DNA of 64,000 bases from Diplodia intermedia (GCA_021495925.1 JAKEKT010000006.1:558001-622000), one strand, 5' to 3'. Counted from the stretch's first letter, positions 32,040-43,763 are shown. Notes: a model not told the origin generated them from the sequence alone. Made by a program: numbers and translations.

Positions 32040-33540
32040 TCACTCCCAGTCCTCGTCGCTGTCGTCGGCGGCGGCGGCGGCGGCCGGGTTCTTCTTCGGC
32101 TGCTCCTCCTTGGGGCTGCCGGGCGTCTTGCTGGTGGCGCCGCTGACCAGGTCGTAGCTGGCGTCGCTGTCGGCCTGGGAGCGCTCGTCGCTGTTGCGCA
32201 GTTTCGAGGCCGCGTCCTTGTCGGAGGAGGAGGGGGGAACGGCCTTTGCGGCGGGGTTTTCGGTGGGCTTGAGGGTGCCCTGCGAGGTGGCGAGCGGGTT
32301 GGGCGTGGACGTCTTGGACGACGAGTGGTCCGCCTCGTCGTCGTCGTCCGACGAGGAGTCGTCGTCGTCCCAGCCGACCTCTTCGTCGGCGCCCGAGGCG
32401 GAAGCTGAATTACGCAATGTGCTGTTAGGGGACTTTCAATGGCACCGGGGGGTCTCGACGGGGGGATGAACTTACCCTTCAGCATCTCTCTCCTTCGCTG
32501 CTCCTCGCTCTCGATCACATGTCTCAGGAAATAGTACCGCGTCCAGAATGGCTTGTACTCGACCTTCTCCGGAACGAGCGCCTCCATCGATACCCGCAGC
32601 TCCGGGTACTTCTCCAAGTCCTTGGCGATATCCGCAGTCTTGCTGTCAATGTCGAACGACTTGGTCCAGCCCTCCCATTCCGGGCTATCCGGGTCCTTCA
32701 AGAAGCTCTCGAGAGCGGAGTGGATGGCGTGCAGCTGGGCATCGAAGCGGGTGGTGTGGATGACGCGCTTGCCCTGGGCGTCCTTGCTCTCGAAAAGCAC
32801 CTTGCCGGAAGCCGAGCCGGCCGGGGCGTCGGCGTCGTCCGGGCCGGTGATGGTCACGGCCTCGCGCAAGAAGCCGCGGATGCTGGTGCCGAAGCGCAGC
32901 AGGGCCTCGTCGGCGGCGTCCTCGGCCTTCTGGATGTCCTTCAGCCGTGAGGCGCCCAGGCCGCGCAGCCGCAGGAGCATGCTCTCGGCCTCCTTGACGA
33001 TGTCGGCCGGCAGCGACTCGGCGCGCTCGCCCGTCTCCGCCGCGGGCTTCTCCGGCGTCGCGGGGGCATTGACCTCGATGGTGTTGCCGTCCTTGTCGGT
33101 GATGATCATCTTCTTGGCGTCGGCGGCGGCATTGTCGTCGTCGGCAGGAATCTGCGGGAGCGAGCTCGAGATGTTGCGCGTGTGCGAGAGGACGGTGGAG
33201 CGGAGGTCGGTCAGGCCCTTGCCGGCCTGCTCGATCGCGGGCGCCGATTGCTGGCGGGCGGTCTCGTAGTAGTTTTCGCCCTGTCGGCAGCGCGCGTGGT
33301 TAGCATGGTGCCCGACAGCCGTGGGCGGGTCGGGGAGCGTGCCTGCTTCTTCACCGTGCCCCACAAGCCTCCGAGGCGAGCGGCCCAGGGGCTGTTGCTG
33401 ATGGCCTTGTAGGCCTCCTGGACCTCGCTGTTGAAGTCTTTGGCGGGCTCGCTGGGCGCGTCGCCGGGCTGGGCGGCCTTGTCGCGGCGCTCGTCGTCGG
33501 GGAAAGTCTCCTCCTGGATGTGGTCGTAGGCGACGTCCAT
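32040..33540 (-). CDS. BSD-domain protein (Dos2-like)
   Basis: Exon 1 33540-33343 or 33540-33355, then 33280-32476 and 32404-32040; about 455 or 451 residues. The first intron ends GCTAAC...CCGACAG. Its donor is either GT at 33354 or a GC at 33342 after CAG. The GC choice gives LWGTVKKQGENYYE, which fits the family better in my judgement. The BSD domain is WTKSFDIDSKTADIAKDLEK with PFWTRYYFLRH further on (about residues 245-300); BSD domains occur in TFIIH p62 and synapse-associated proteins. The C-terminal 120 residues are strongly acidic (DDDDSSSDDDDE) and end SDEDWE. An unspliced frame covering the same region and running into UTR is not the protein. Function in filamentous fungi is not established. 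Confidence 0.85.
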
Positions 33541-33935
33541 GGCGGGCCGGAGCGGGGCAGCGCGCAGCTACCTTGGCGGGCGAGGCGGGGTGTCGGGGGC
33601 GGCGCTCTTCGGAGACGGGTGCGGGTGGTTTGCGAGGCGTGCGAAGTGTGCGCAGCGGGCTGGCGAGTCCGTGTCGGTGGTTGGCGCTCGTGCCTGACGC
33701 GCGTGTGGAGCTCTGGTGATGGCAGCTTCTGTGCTGCGGCTCTTCCCGCCGCGACGCCGCAAACAGCAACCGTTGCCGCCGCAATTTCAGAGCCAAGACG
33801 TGCCGATGCAAATATGTGCGCAGTGCTGCGCCGCGATCTATTAGAGCTTCTATATGCCCAGTCCAGCGCCGTCTATGCCTTCATACTCCGTCAACGCCAT
33901 GTCATGCAACAATCTGCACACCCCGGACGCGCTTT
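33541..33935. other. Spacer between two minus-strand genes
   Basis: Holds the 3' UTR of TSR2 and the promoter of the BSD gene, about 395 nt. No ORF with a domain. Confidence 0.5.
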
Positions 33936-34569
33936 TCAGCGCCGCTTCTTGCCGACAACCTTGGTAAAGCCATCTTCGTCGACCTCGGGCTCGACCTTCT
34001 CCTTCGGCTCTGCCGCCACCAGCTGCGGGGCCTCGCCCATGTCCGTGTCGTCGTCTTCCTCGACGTCGTCGTCGGCGTCGTCGTCGCTGTCGCTCTTGTC
34101 CTGGGTGCCCTCCTGAACGACCTCGACGTTGGTCAAGTTCGGGCCCTTGCCCCTGCGCTGCCGCCACCTGCGCTCCATAGCGTCGACCGTCTCGAAGACA
34201 TTGTTGTTAAGCTCGTCCTTGATCTTCACAACGGTGGCGGCCACGGCCACCTCGCTCTCGTCCTCGAGGCGCACCTCGAACTCGTCCTCCATGACCTGCA
34301 GGAGGATGGTCTCGACGTCGAGCTGGTCGGTGTCAGGGTTGGTTTCGAAGACGTCGACGATGGCGCCGGCCAGCCAGTCGCGCTTGTCGGCGCCATCGGG
34401 GCCGCCGAACTGGCTCTGGATGGCGACGGTCAGGGCGGGCCAGGCCTGCAGGGCAAACCAGATGCCGTGGCCAAAGCGCTCGGACTTGAATTCGGCTGCG
34501 ACCAGGTCAGAGGGGCGGCGCGGCGATGAGCGGTCGGGGCGACTCACGCGTGGGATTTTCGTTCGACAT
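33936..34569 (-). CDS. TSR2: Pre-rRNA-processing protein TSR2
   Basis: Exons 34569-34548 and 34495-33936, intron 34547-34496 (GTGAGT...CTGAC...CGCAG), 193 residues. The short first exon supplies the start MSNENPT and joins to PEFKSERFGHGIWFALQAW. Tsr2 is an escort protein that carries the ribosomal protein eS26 to pre-40S subunits in the nucleus. The family core is present (GHGIWFALQAWPALTVAIQS, then DVETILLQVMEDEFEV). It is followed by an acidic segment (SDSDDDADDDVEEDDD) and a conserved basic end, DGFTKVVGKKRR. Length matches the family. Confidence 0.93.
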
Positions 34570-34956
34570 GAGTACTGTGGGGAGAGCGAGGAGGGCTTTG
34601 GAGGCGTCGTCGGAGTGCGGGCGCACAGCAGGCGGGCGTGCAAAAAATGATGCGCTGTAGCGGGCTAGGCTTGACCATCAGTGTGGGCGCATGACGTATC
34701 CCTGCACGCCCCGGCGTGGACCCTCCTCAGTAATTGTGCGCCGGCGCCCATCCAAATTCACGCCTGAACCTCAGCCCGACCCCTTTCCAAACCTCCATCC
34801 TGCCGGCCCCCTACGCCTCCCCCCGACTGCCGCTGTCTCTGGCCAATCCATCGCCGCCCTCTCCTGCGTGTTCCCAGCATGCTCCGCGTCTGACCTCCCT
34901 GAAACCTGCGCGCGACCCTGCCGATTACGGCAATCTGTTGATCCTACGAAAGAGCC
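34570..34956. promoter_or_regulatory. Bidirectional promoter between TSR2 and the hydrolase gene
   Basis: 387 bases between divergent start codons. The right half is C-rich on the plus strand. An open frame running from 34,734 into the hydrolase gene begins at a GTG and passes through its intron, so it is not the real start. Confidence 0.5.
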
Positions 34957-37952
34957 ATGGTTTTGAATACGATCACCGTTGGCGCCGCCGTCACGCCAAC
35001 CGTCATCCAGACTTACATTTCCCATGTCCGCCCCCCGCGCTTCTCTCCCAACCACAACCTCCGGCTGACAGACCCCCGCAGTACCTCAACCGCAAGCCGC
35101 TGCACGGCAAACCCACTGCCCATCTCGGTTATCACGAGGGCCTCCAGCTCGTCCGAGAATTCCTTCATTATGCCGCCGAACACACCGTCGAAGAGGTCCA
35201 GGCCTTCACTCAGCAATGGGTGCCGGTCCCGGCCTGGGTCAAGACCGAAGAGGTGACCATTTCGTCCAATCAACTCACCAAAGCTGCCGACATGCTGCAA
35301 TCGCAATTGGGTCCGGATGGCATCGAGCTGGTTGGTGGTAAGACGTGGTGGCAGTGGCGCCGCGACAACGCCGAGCTGAAGGCGGAATGGATTGAGATGC
35401 GCGGGGACTACAACGAGCGCAAGGAGAGCAAAGACGAGCTGGGCTCGCGCATCATGCTCTACATCCACGGCGGCGCATATTATTTTGGGAGTGTCGACGA
35501 GCATCGTTACCAGATGCAGCGCCACGCACGGAAGCTCAAGGCACGCATCTTCGCCCCTCGATACCGCCTGGCGCCCCAATTCCCTTTCCCCTGCGGCTTG
35601 CAAGACGCCATTGCTGCGTATCTTCACCTCCTGGAAAAGCACGATCCATCGACTATCGTGGTTGCCGGTGATTCTGCGGGAGGTGGTATGACGCTGGCCA
35701 TGCTGGTCATATTGCGCGATCAAGGAATACCTTTGCCCGCTGGAGGGATTCTACTTTCGCCCTGGGTGGATTTGACCCACTCCTTCCCCAGTCTGAGCGG
35801 AGACGGAAAATGGGACTACATTCCTGCGCATGGCTTCGTGCACAAGCCTTCAACATCGTGGCCACCTCCGAACGACGACGATATGAATGTTATCAAGGAA
35901 GCCTCCAAAGAGCTGAATGCAAAGTCAGGAAAGCTCAAGGATCTCGCCGGGAACCCGAAGGACCTGCCCGCGGACCAACAGAAGGACCGCGCCCGCGGTT
36001 ACTCGATAGAGCAACCCCGTGAGGGTGAGGAGGGAACTCTGCCGTCGACAGATGAGATTCGGTCGAACGCTGCTCCGCCGCCCCCTCCGGTGCTTTCCGT
36101 CAACATTGATGGCAAGATAATCACCATCAAGGACCAGATCCAACTGTATGCTGCCAACGAGCTTATCACTCATCCTCTGGTGTCACCTATACTCCAACCA
36201 ACTTTGGGTGGTCTTCCTCCCCTTCTCATCCAGGTTGGTGGAGGGGAGCTTCTTTGCGACGAGCAAATATACATCGCACACAAAGCTGCCTCGCCTATGG
36301 ACTATCTCCCCGATCTCTCCAAGAAGACTCCGGAGGAGCAAGAGAGAATTCGGGAGGAAGCTCAGAAGTATCCGCCGACCGATGTGAAACTCGAGGTCTG
36401 GGACGACCTTTGCCATGTCACGCACACGTTGAGCTTCACCCGACCGGCAAAGCTCATGTACCGTGCCGTGGCACAGTTTAGTGCCTGGGCTCTTGCGAGA
36501 GCACAGAACAAGCCGATCGACATTCTCGACGACGACGTCGTTTCTCACATCAGCAGCTCGTCAGAGTCAGGTAACGATCGGAGAGCAACGGACAGCTCCG
36601 TGGACACGCTGCAGAAGACCAAAGAGCAGGTTACAGGTGGTGCACAAAATGCAGAACCAAAGGCCAATAACGGAAGTCAGGAGTCCGTGGTGGGAAGAGC
36701 CGGGGACGCCTTGCCTCCTTTCAAGAATCATATGATTCGCCAACGAATCGACCGCCACGGTGCAATTAGGCCTCTTGAACCCGCGTCAGAGCTAGAGGCA
36801 CTACAACTTCCGGCGTCTGAGATTGGGGTTATCAAGGAAGGGCCGGTGAAGAAATGGATGGGTATCCAGGGGAAGTGGGCAAAGAAGTATGAGAAGGAGA
36901 AGCGTGCAGTGCAGAAGAAGAGGATTGAGGAGTTCGCCCAGGGGTACGAAGAGTTTGAGGGTGAAACGCCACCGCCGACAGCGCTCGCGGGCCGACGACT
37001 GAAGGACAAGGATATGCCGAAAGCGAAGATAGCCAAGGGTTGGGGTCTCGCCATGTGGAGCGGCTGGGGCAGCAAGCACGACCAAATGACGATCAAGCGC
37101 GAGACGCAAGCAGACGGCATCAAGGAGGAGGTTGTGGATGAGGGCGGAAAAGGTTCGGCAGAGCGGGAGTCAAAGTCACGAGCTCGTTCGCTGAGCACCA
37201 GCAGCAAGAAGAAAAGCAAGCGTTCGATCGCCTCCGGCCGTTCTCGTTCTCGCCGCCGCACGATCACCGACGAAGGACAGGCCGATCCCTCTGTCCCCCC
37301 TTCCCCCACTCTCACCCGAGACGCTCTCGCCGCCCCTGTCGCCCACGCCGACGATGGCAACAGCACCTTGGCCATCCCTGCACCAGCAAAGCCAGGCACG
37401 AGCGCCGCCTCTGTCACCGCCACTATCTCCACTCGCGCACCTGACGACGCCGTCAGCATCAACACCGCCGCAAATTCCACCTTCTCCTCGCCCCTCCCCA
37501 GCCCTGGAGCTGGACAACCTACTGTGGTGATATCCGAGCACGCCGCCGAAGGGGCGCCCCCGACCATCATCCCGTCGACCAACAACTCGAGCACGCGTCC
37601 CTTCAGAGACGGCATCGCGTACCCCTTCAAGCTCAACGCCGGCAACCACAAGGCAAACCCCAGCACCACCACCCTGATGAGCTTCCAGGACAGCATCAGG
37701 AAGAGCATGGATACCAGCAGCATCGCCGAATCCGCCGCCACAAGGCCAGAGGAGAGCGAGAGGGAGGATAGGGACGATCTGCATCACGAGGAAAAGAGGA
37801 TGGAGACCGTCGAGGAAAGGATCGTCGAGGCCCAGAACGAAGATTCGGAGAAACCGGCAGCGGGTAAGACGGACGCTGCCGCTGCCGCTGCCGCTGCCGC
37901 CCCAGAGAGGCCGGCGGCGCCCGAGCGGTTCACTACGGCTCAGGAATTCTAA
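34957..37952 (+). CDS. Alpha/beta-hydrolase (lipase/esterase, HSL-like) with a long C-terminal extension
   Basis: Exons 34957-35025 and 35082-37952, intron 35026-35081, 979 residues. The spliced start reads MVLNTITVGAAVTPTVIQTY, then ISH joined to YLNRKPLHGKP. The HSL-type catalytic part has the oxyanion motif MLYIHGGAYYFGS (about residue 150), the nucleophile elbow VAGDSAGGG (about 219) and a candidate acid/histidine pair in VWDDLCHVTHT (about 460-470). Fungal relatives act on acyl esters or sterol acetates. From about residue 500 to 979 the protein is low-complexity: Lys/Glu-rich, then a Ser/Arg-rich patch (SRARSLSTSSKKKSKRS), then Ala/Pro-rich and an Ala run before the end. The extension roughly doubles the protein. 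Its role is unknown. Confidence 0.88.
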
Positions 37953-39394
37953 GCATTTGCATTGCATTGCGGGGGGTGAAACACAGCACATACGCTGTTG
38001 ACAGCATTTTGTTCTTTTCTTGTCCTTTGTTTTGGACTACTACTTCCTCCGCAATCACGTGTCGTACTGGTTCCTAACTTTCTACTCGTATACCCTGCAT
38101 TTTTGGCTGTTTAGAGAATGTACGCGCGGTTTTTTGGGTGGTCCCGTTCGAGTTTGGGCCGTTTGGTCGGTCAGATAGGCGTGGTAGTCATTTAATCGTT
38201 GGCGTCTTGCCGCTTGTCTCATTGCACGCAATCATCTTCCTTCTGGTGCTCGAATTGGTTTACGATCATTTTGCGATTTGTACTGATCACAGTCTTCATT
38301 TCTGTTTGTTCGCCCTCTTCCATACCACAGTATTTGTCTCCGCGTTCCTTTCTGTTCATATGAACCTGCACTCTACTCATAGTATGGTGACGATACGTCT
38401 AGCAGCGATGTGAAATAGTGAAGGAAGAGGGGAATCCAGATAGACCATAGGTGGAGTACGATACGTTCAAAGGCGAGCGATGGTTTGGCTTGTAGTCCTC
38501 TCCTCAACAGGGTCTATCCCGGTCCGTGTCACCTTGGCCGCAGAATCACAGCCCTAAATCGTGACGTCGACCAACTAAATATCATGTCAGTTTCGTGCCC
38601 ATCAAGTCCTTTATCAAGCATTGAAAACACGAATTTTATGTCACAAGAGGCTCTCGGAGTCTGGAGATATTAGCCGAGGAGAAGTGTCCGGCTGTACTTT
38701 TCATATCATGTGAATGCGGCGCACACGAACGTCAGACAGTCCCAAGCCTCCACCACAGATGTATGATCATCACGATTTTCGATGCAGCGTTTGACCGAAT
38801 AGGATTCCATGGCGTCGCGTCGCGAACATGATTCGCCTCGGGGAAGCGGACTCCGGGCTGGAATTATGGGGCGGCACAGCGGCTATCCTCGCTTCAGCAC
38901 CGTAGCCTCTTTGCTGCTGAGCTGACCTTCGAAACACCGCATTTGGGTTCATGAGCAAATCGGCCTGTTTACGGTCAGCGCGGCAAGGGTTTCGGCATTC
39001 GCATGGTGTTAGCACATCACGCAGTATATAACATGCTCAATGATGACAAGTTCTCAGTAGCGATTCGTCTATTCTGCTCAGAAAATGCAGAGAAACCGCG
39101 CCAACACCGGCCAGTCGAACCACGAGCAATGATAAGATTAACATGTGAAAGAGAGCCAAGGCGGCAGAAAGCGATGAATGAAAACCGACTCAAACGGTAC
39201 ATGGCTGACGAAGTGCGTGGTTGAAAGGAAGGCCCCGCACAGCCCGCCAGGCTCCCCGCTCCGCTCAACAGTTTACCCTCACGGAAGGTATGTATGCCCA
39301 TCATCGCCGCCATAGCCTCGTTTGAGCCGCTTACCGAAACGCCGACCAGCAATTTCATTCTCCAGCAGCGTCCCTTCCCGCCGCAACATCTTCT
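37953..39394. other. 1.4-kb intergenic region
   Basis: T-rich 3' UTR of the hydrolase gene followed by sequence of lower GC. Short frames only, with no motif. Nothing else is supported. Confidence 0.45.
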
Positions 39395-39991
39395 TCATCG
39401 CGATCGCCAAACACTGTTCGCATTCCTCGCGTCCTGGGCCGCCTCGGAGTTGTCCTGTTGAGCCTGCTCTCCCCTGTTGTGTGATGATTGATGAGATGCG
39501 CTGCCCTGGGAGGGCGCCTGATAAGGTCGCGCGGTCTGGTTGTTCTGATGAGTGGCCTGGTATCCCGGTGGGGCTTGCGCTCGCGGCACCAGGCTGGCAA
39601 CTAATGTCGCTTTAGCATACGGTTCCGCATACCTTTCCTCCAATGGCGCCGCCTGCGCCGAAGCTGGCTACGAGGGGAGATGCATACCATATTGAGCCAT
39701 TTGCTGGGTCTGGAAGTACTGAGTCGCACCCAGGTAAGGGTTACTCTGTCGTTCTCTTTCGTACAATTGAAAGATATGGGCGGCAGGTCTCCATGACTCG
39801 GGCCCAAGGATGTTACAGTTTCGTTGAACACAGTCGATGGCCGCTCTCATGTCCGGCTGGTCTATTTCCCATCGCTGGGCCGCCCCCATCATGGCTATGA
39901 GGTTCGCCATGCCTCCGTCACTCGGATGTCCGGCTGCAAGAGTCAGCGGCTGGCGTCGTCCCCTCACACCCGACTGATGTTTACCTGACAT
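39395..39991 (-). CDS. Hypothetical small Gln-rich protein
   Basis: Model with exons 39991-39985, 39933-39730 and 39663-39395, 159 residues. Intron 1 (39984-39934: GTAAAC...GCTGAC...TTGCAG) is well formed; intron 2 (39729-39664, GTGCGA...GCCAG) is less certain. A GTATGC donor at 39687 would leave only 24 nt, too short for an intron. The middle part is protein-like (ANLIAMMGAAQRWEIDQPDM, then AAHIFQLYERERQ). The end is rich in Gln, Ser, Ala and Asn. No family is recognised. It could start further upstream. Confidence 0.4.
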
Positions 39992-42380
39992 GGTGTCCGC
40001 AGATGGGCCGATCCTCGCTTCCTGCGGCGGCAGCGGAGGGAGTACCGTGTTCCACGGACGGGACTCGTGCACCCGCGCTTCAGCGGACGTTCGGGTGACG
40101 ATCAAAGGCGCCGACGAGTATGATAAGGGGATAGTCGATGTCGGTAAGTGGCATGTTTCACGCAACCTATGTGGGCGATGCGCAACGTCGTCGTCTGCAA
40201 TAACGCTTTTGCGGGGCGGTCGCGTGTTCTAGGAACTTCCCTGCCCTGGGGCGGACTCCTCATGCAGTACAACCCGGAGTGCTGGATCCGTTTGCACGTC
40301 GTGAATCGGCCCGCGGCATCGATGGCGGCCCAGTTCTACCGCCGCTCGGGGCCACAGAGCCTGTCCACAGGGTGGTCGTAATGCTTCAAGTTGTTGTTGT
40401 TGTTGTTGTGGTCCAGTGGACGTAATGCACCGTTGAACCATCCGCTGTTCCTTAACAAAGGCCTTTGGTACAGACCTGCTACTTTGATCAGCGCTTATGG
40501 TAAGGTGTCCGTGTTTCCTCCCGCCATTCCGTGTATCAAACATACTGTACGAGCGTTGCAAAACAGCTCAAGTTTGATGAGTGGTTGGTTTATCTGCATA
40601 AGCAGAAGACTCTTCGGTCTGGCTGGAACTAGTGCCTGTAACGATGTATCCGTAGCATCTGACGTAACTAAGGACCTTCCGCTCCTCATAACAACGTCAT
40701 AATACGAAGGTGGAAGGTTGAAGTGTGACCTTTTGTTCAGTCAGCGACTCATTTCCGGTAATCTCCTCCCATGGGGTGCGAGAGCGAGGAATCAAACCTC
40801 GTTCAGGTCGGCGGTGCGTCCGCTCATGAAACTGGTGGGTTGGGAGTCAGACAGGCAGCCTTGATCTTGCCTATGGAGAGGGGGGAGGAATGCGGCCTCC
40901 GGACCGTAGCCTCACCTTTAGCCGCAACCCGCCCTTTCAAGGCCAGTCACTCGCTTGCCTTGAATTTCAGCCTCGAAAACCAACGGGTCACTGCTGTTGC
41001 TGCAAGACAAGCACGAACCAAGGCGGGGCGGCTGCTCGTTTCCCAGCCGCCAACACTTAACCGCGTGGCCGCCTCTGGATGGATGCTCAATGGTGTGCTG
41101 GCGCTGTTGCCTACGGCAGAGCGGCTCGGCTGACCACCATCAAGCCGCGCGGGGAATGGGATGGGGGCGAAAGCTCCGGATCGTTCCGCGCTCCCGTGAC
41201 GAGGCGCGGGCGTCGGCCCCGGCTCTTTACGAGATTGTGGTCAGCCGCTCTCTCGAGGTGAGCCCTATCGTCTGCCTTGTTTATGTGCCTTCTCCTTCCA
41301 GCCAACTTGCCGAGTATGCTGGAGCCTGGTTGAGACGAAAAGAGATGCGTGGCTTCGGAGACAAAGTGGTGGCATGACCGGAGTGATCGCCATATAGCCT
41401 CCCCGCTTGCCTGAATGCCAGTTATCACTCGGTTGTTCGGGCGATCGGTAACGTATCGTCTTTTCTGCAGCCGCAATCAACCACCACGTACAGTTACGTC
41501 ACCTAGGCTGTTTTTGAAGAATGGTTCAGTAAGCTCCGGTTTAGCAGCCTATCGCAAAAGATCGCGAGCGGAGTAAGAGGCTGTGGGAAATTTATTTCAT
41601 CGTTGAGGCACCTCAGGTTTTATTCTATGTCCATACTGGTCATGAGGCGATGTAGGTAGGGACGATGAAGTTTGGTGAAAGCACTGACTGTGGACGTTGC
41701 ACTATACCTTAGGATCACTGAAGCGCCTGCGTCCATTCAGTCTCTGATTCGAATTAGTGAAGGATTGCGGCCCTTTCGTATGTTTGAAAGGATAGCCATT
41801 GGCCAAGCGTCCATCAACAGAGGTGACAGCGTGCCCAGTCAATCTGAGGATTGACCAATATGAGCAAGCCTTGAAATTCAAGCGCTGTTCTTTTTTTTTT
41901 TTTTGTTTTTTGACTTGCCTCAATTCGGGTACATTACTTATAAATGAATCTCATCTGCCCAGCGACAAGCGAGTGAAGGGATTGCTCCAGAAGAAGTTTC
42001 AAGTGATCCATATATTTCTGATGACGTGAAGATAATCCAAACCACTCCTGAGCTTACGCTCAAACAGGCCTTTCAGTCGCCTAGTCTTGAATTTTCTTTT
42101 TCTCGGGAGGGCGTCGCTGGGCGGTAGCACTGAAGGGCTGCAGGATGAGGCGCCTCTCATACCAAGACACGTCACCCGAAGGCTACACTGAAGGAAGCAG
42201 CCAGCAATCAGGCAAGGCGACATGTGCATGGGTGGCTATCGTTGGCAGCTTGACCTGTTCTCATTGCTCAGATAACGCTGTAGAAAAGTCGTTCTTGGAT
42301 ATAAAGGAATAAGATCATTGTGCAGCTGTGGTTGGCAAAGATCCAAGAGACAGCTCTCACCGTTCAGCAAAGCAACCACA
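39992..42380. other. 2.4-kb gene-poor region upstream of the RelA/SpoT-like gene
   Basis: No supported gene. A (TTG)n run lies near 40,391-40,408. A TATAAAG box starts at 42300, about 80 nt before the ATG at 42381. At about 40,783-40,805 the minus strand carries a tRNA T-arm-like hairpin (see rejected items). Poly-T at about 41,889-41,904. Confidence 0.5.
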
Positions 42381-43763
42381 ATGGAGCCATCGACGAAAAA
42401 GGCGATCGAAGATTGCCTGAAAAACTACAAAAGACAATGGGCGCATTACAAAGACTTGGCGAGGCAAGCCAATGAGATATGCGAAGATAACCTCCGAGGG
42501 GCGGGGATTCGGGCAATTCACAGCTATCGGGCCAAAGACTACGAGTCACTCAAGAAGAAGCTCTATGACATGGATCCCGAGATCTGCAAAGGATGGAAGG
42601 ATGGAAACAGCATCCGCCAAGATATCTTCGACCTAGCCGGTGTTCGGATCGCCTTGTACTACCCCAAGCAGAAGGCGGACGTAGAGCAGATGATCCAGGA
42701 GAAGTTTCAGTTGGGGGCGACCAAAGACCACGACACTGTCACTGCCCACGAACGCGCCGGATATATTCCCATCTTTACCGGATATCGCGCGAAGCACTAT
42801 CGCGTTTCACTTAGGGAGGAAGATGTCGCAAAAGCTCCAACCCTGAACTCGGAAGACATCATCGAGATCCAAGTCGTCACTGTCCTGCAGCATGCATGGG
42901 CGGAGGTTCACCACGATGTGCTTTACAAACAGCTGCATGGCGACCCCTCGCAGGGGGAATGTAGGGCTCTTGACGGCCTGAGCGGTCTGGTCCAGCTTGG
43001 CGAGCTTCTTTTGGACAGTTTCCAGGACACCCACGTCGACAGGATCAAATTCGAAAACAACAAGTTCAAGGACGAGTACGAGCTCGGCGCGTTCTTGTCA
43101 AAGACCCTTTCTCAGAACGCGCCCGAGGATCCCCTCCTCATGGGCCGCGTTGGCATCCTCTTCAAGTTCTTGAACCTCGTTAGGAAAGACACGCCGACGG
43201 ATCTGGTGACGATGCTGGAAGAGCTTCGGAAAGCTAAGAAGAGCCTTAGAGACGTTGCCATCGAAGCTTCGGAGGAATATGCCTACCGCGAACAAAATGC
43301 AACGATAGCCATCATGTACCACGCACTATCCATCGACTCGGCTTTCTCTCGGCTCGACTCCGTCGATTTCGACAAAAAGCACATGGCCAAAGTCATGGCA
43401 AGCACAATCGTCACGCTCGAGGAGCTCTTTTCGCCCTTCTTCGTGTGGGAAAAGAAGCTGTTGGGCGATGATCGACAGCAGCTGGCCCTACCGAAAGCAG
43501 CACTGTTGTGGTTCATTGGGAGCGTCGAGGCAATCGAAATCATGTCGGGAGACCCACCCCGCAACGACGAGGCGAGCAAGAAGCTGCAGTCTCTTTGGGC
43601 TTGGTTCGATAAGCACAGCGACCCGGCAGTCAAGTTCGTTTTCGGCGTGTCGAAGATGGGTTTGCACAGGGATTTCCCGACGGAAGTGGCGCGCATCTCG
43701 ATGCTGTTTCCCTTTTTCGAAAACCGTTTGCAGCGCGCAGATTCGGCTCCAGCGAGGATCTGA
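42381..43763 (+). CDS. RelA/SpoT-type (p)ppGpp synthetase-domain protein
   Basis: A single uninterrupted exon of 460 residues; the frame extends 21 codons upstream but the first ATG is at 42381. Residues about 45-185 match the RelA/SpoT synthetase fold: IHSYRAKDYESLKKKL (R-x-K-x-x-x-S/L-x-x-K basic motif), DIFDLAGVRIALYYP with the catalytic-site Asp, TGYRAKHYRV in place of NGYxSxH, and IIEIQVVTVLQHAWAEVHHD followed by VLYK, holding the conserved Glu of the E-x-Q strand and the AExxH-like end. There is no hydrolase (HD), TGS or ACT domain. The remaining about 270 residues are helical and unrecognised. In bacteria this domain transfers pyrophosphate from ATP to GDP/GTP; related toxic forms make other products. 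In this fungus the product is unknown. It lies tail to tail with the CorA-like gene (200 nt apart). Confidence 0.88.
   Translation: MEPSTKKAIEDCLKNYKRQWAHYKDLARQANEICEDNLRGAGIRAIHSYRAKDYESLKKKLYDMDPEICKGWKDGNSIRQDIFDLAGVRIALYYPKQKADVEQMIQEKFQLGATKDHDTVTAHERAGYIPIFTGYRAKHYRVSLREEDVAKAPTLNSEDIIEIQVVTVLQHAWAEVHHDVLYKQLHGDPSQGECRALDGLSGLVQLGELLLDSFQDTHVDRIKFENNKFKDEYELGAFLSKTLSQNAPEDPLLMGRVGILFKFLNLVRKDTPTDLVTMLEELRKAKKSLRDVAIEASEEYAYREQNATIAIMYHALSIDSAFSRLDSVDFDKKHMAKVMASTIVTLEELFSPFFVWEKKLLGDDRQQLALPKAALLWFIGSVEAIEIMSGDPPRNDEASKKLQSLWAWFDKHSDPAVKFVFGVSKMGLHRDFPTEVARISMLFPFFENRLQRADSAPARI

Noticed and set aside
32024..33811. One 595-codon minus-strand ORF.
   Set aside because: It runs through both introns of the BSD gene and into UTR; its two ends are Arg/Pro-rich shadow sequence. 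The spliced model with the BSD domain replaces it.
40770..40860. Possible tRNA gene on the minus strand (CGAGGTTTGATTCCTCG resembles a T-arm and B box).
   Set aside because: No matching 5' acceptor strand, A box or anticodon arm could be found within 150 nt upstream, so at most it is a remnant or chance hairpin.
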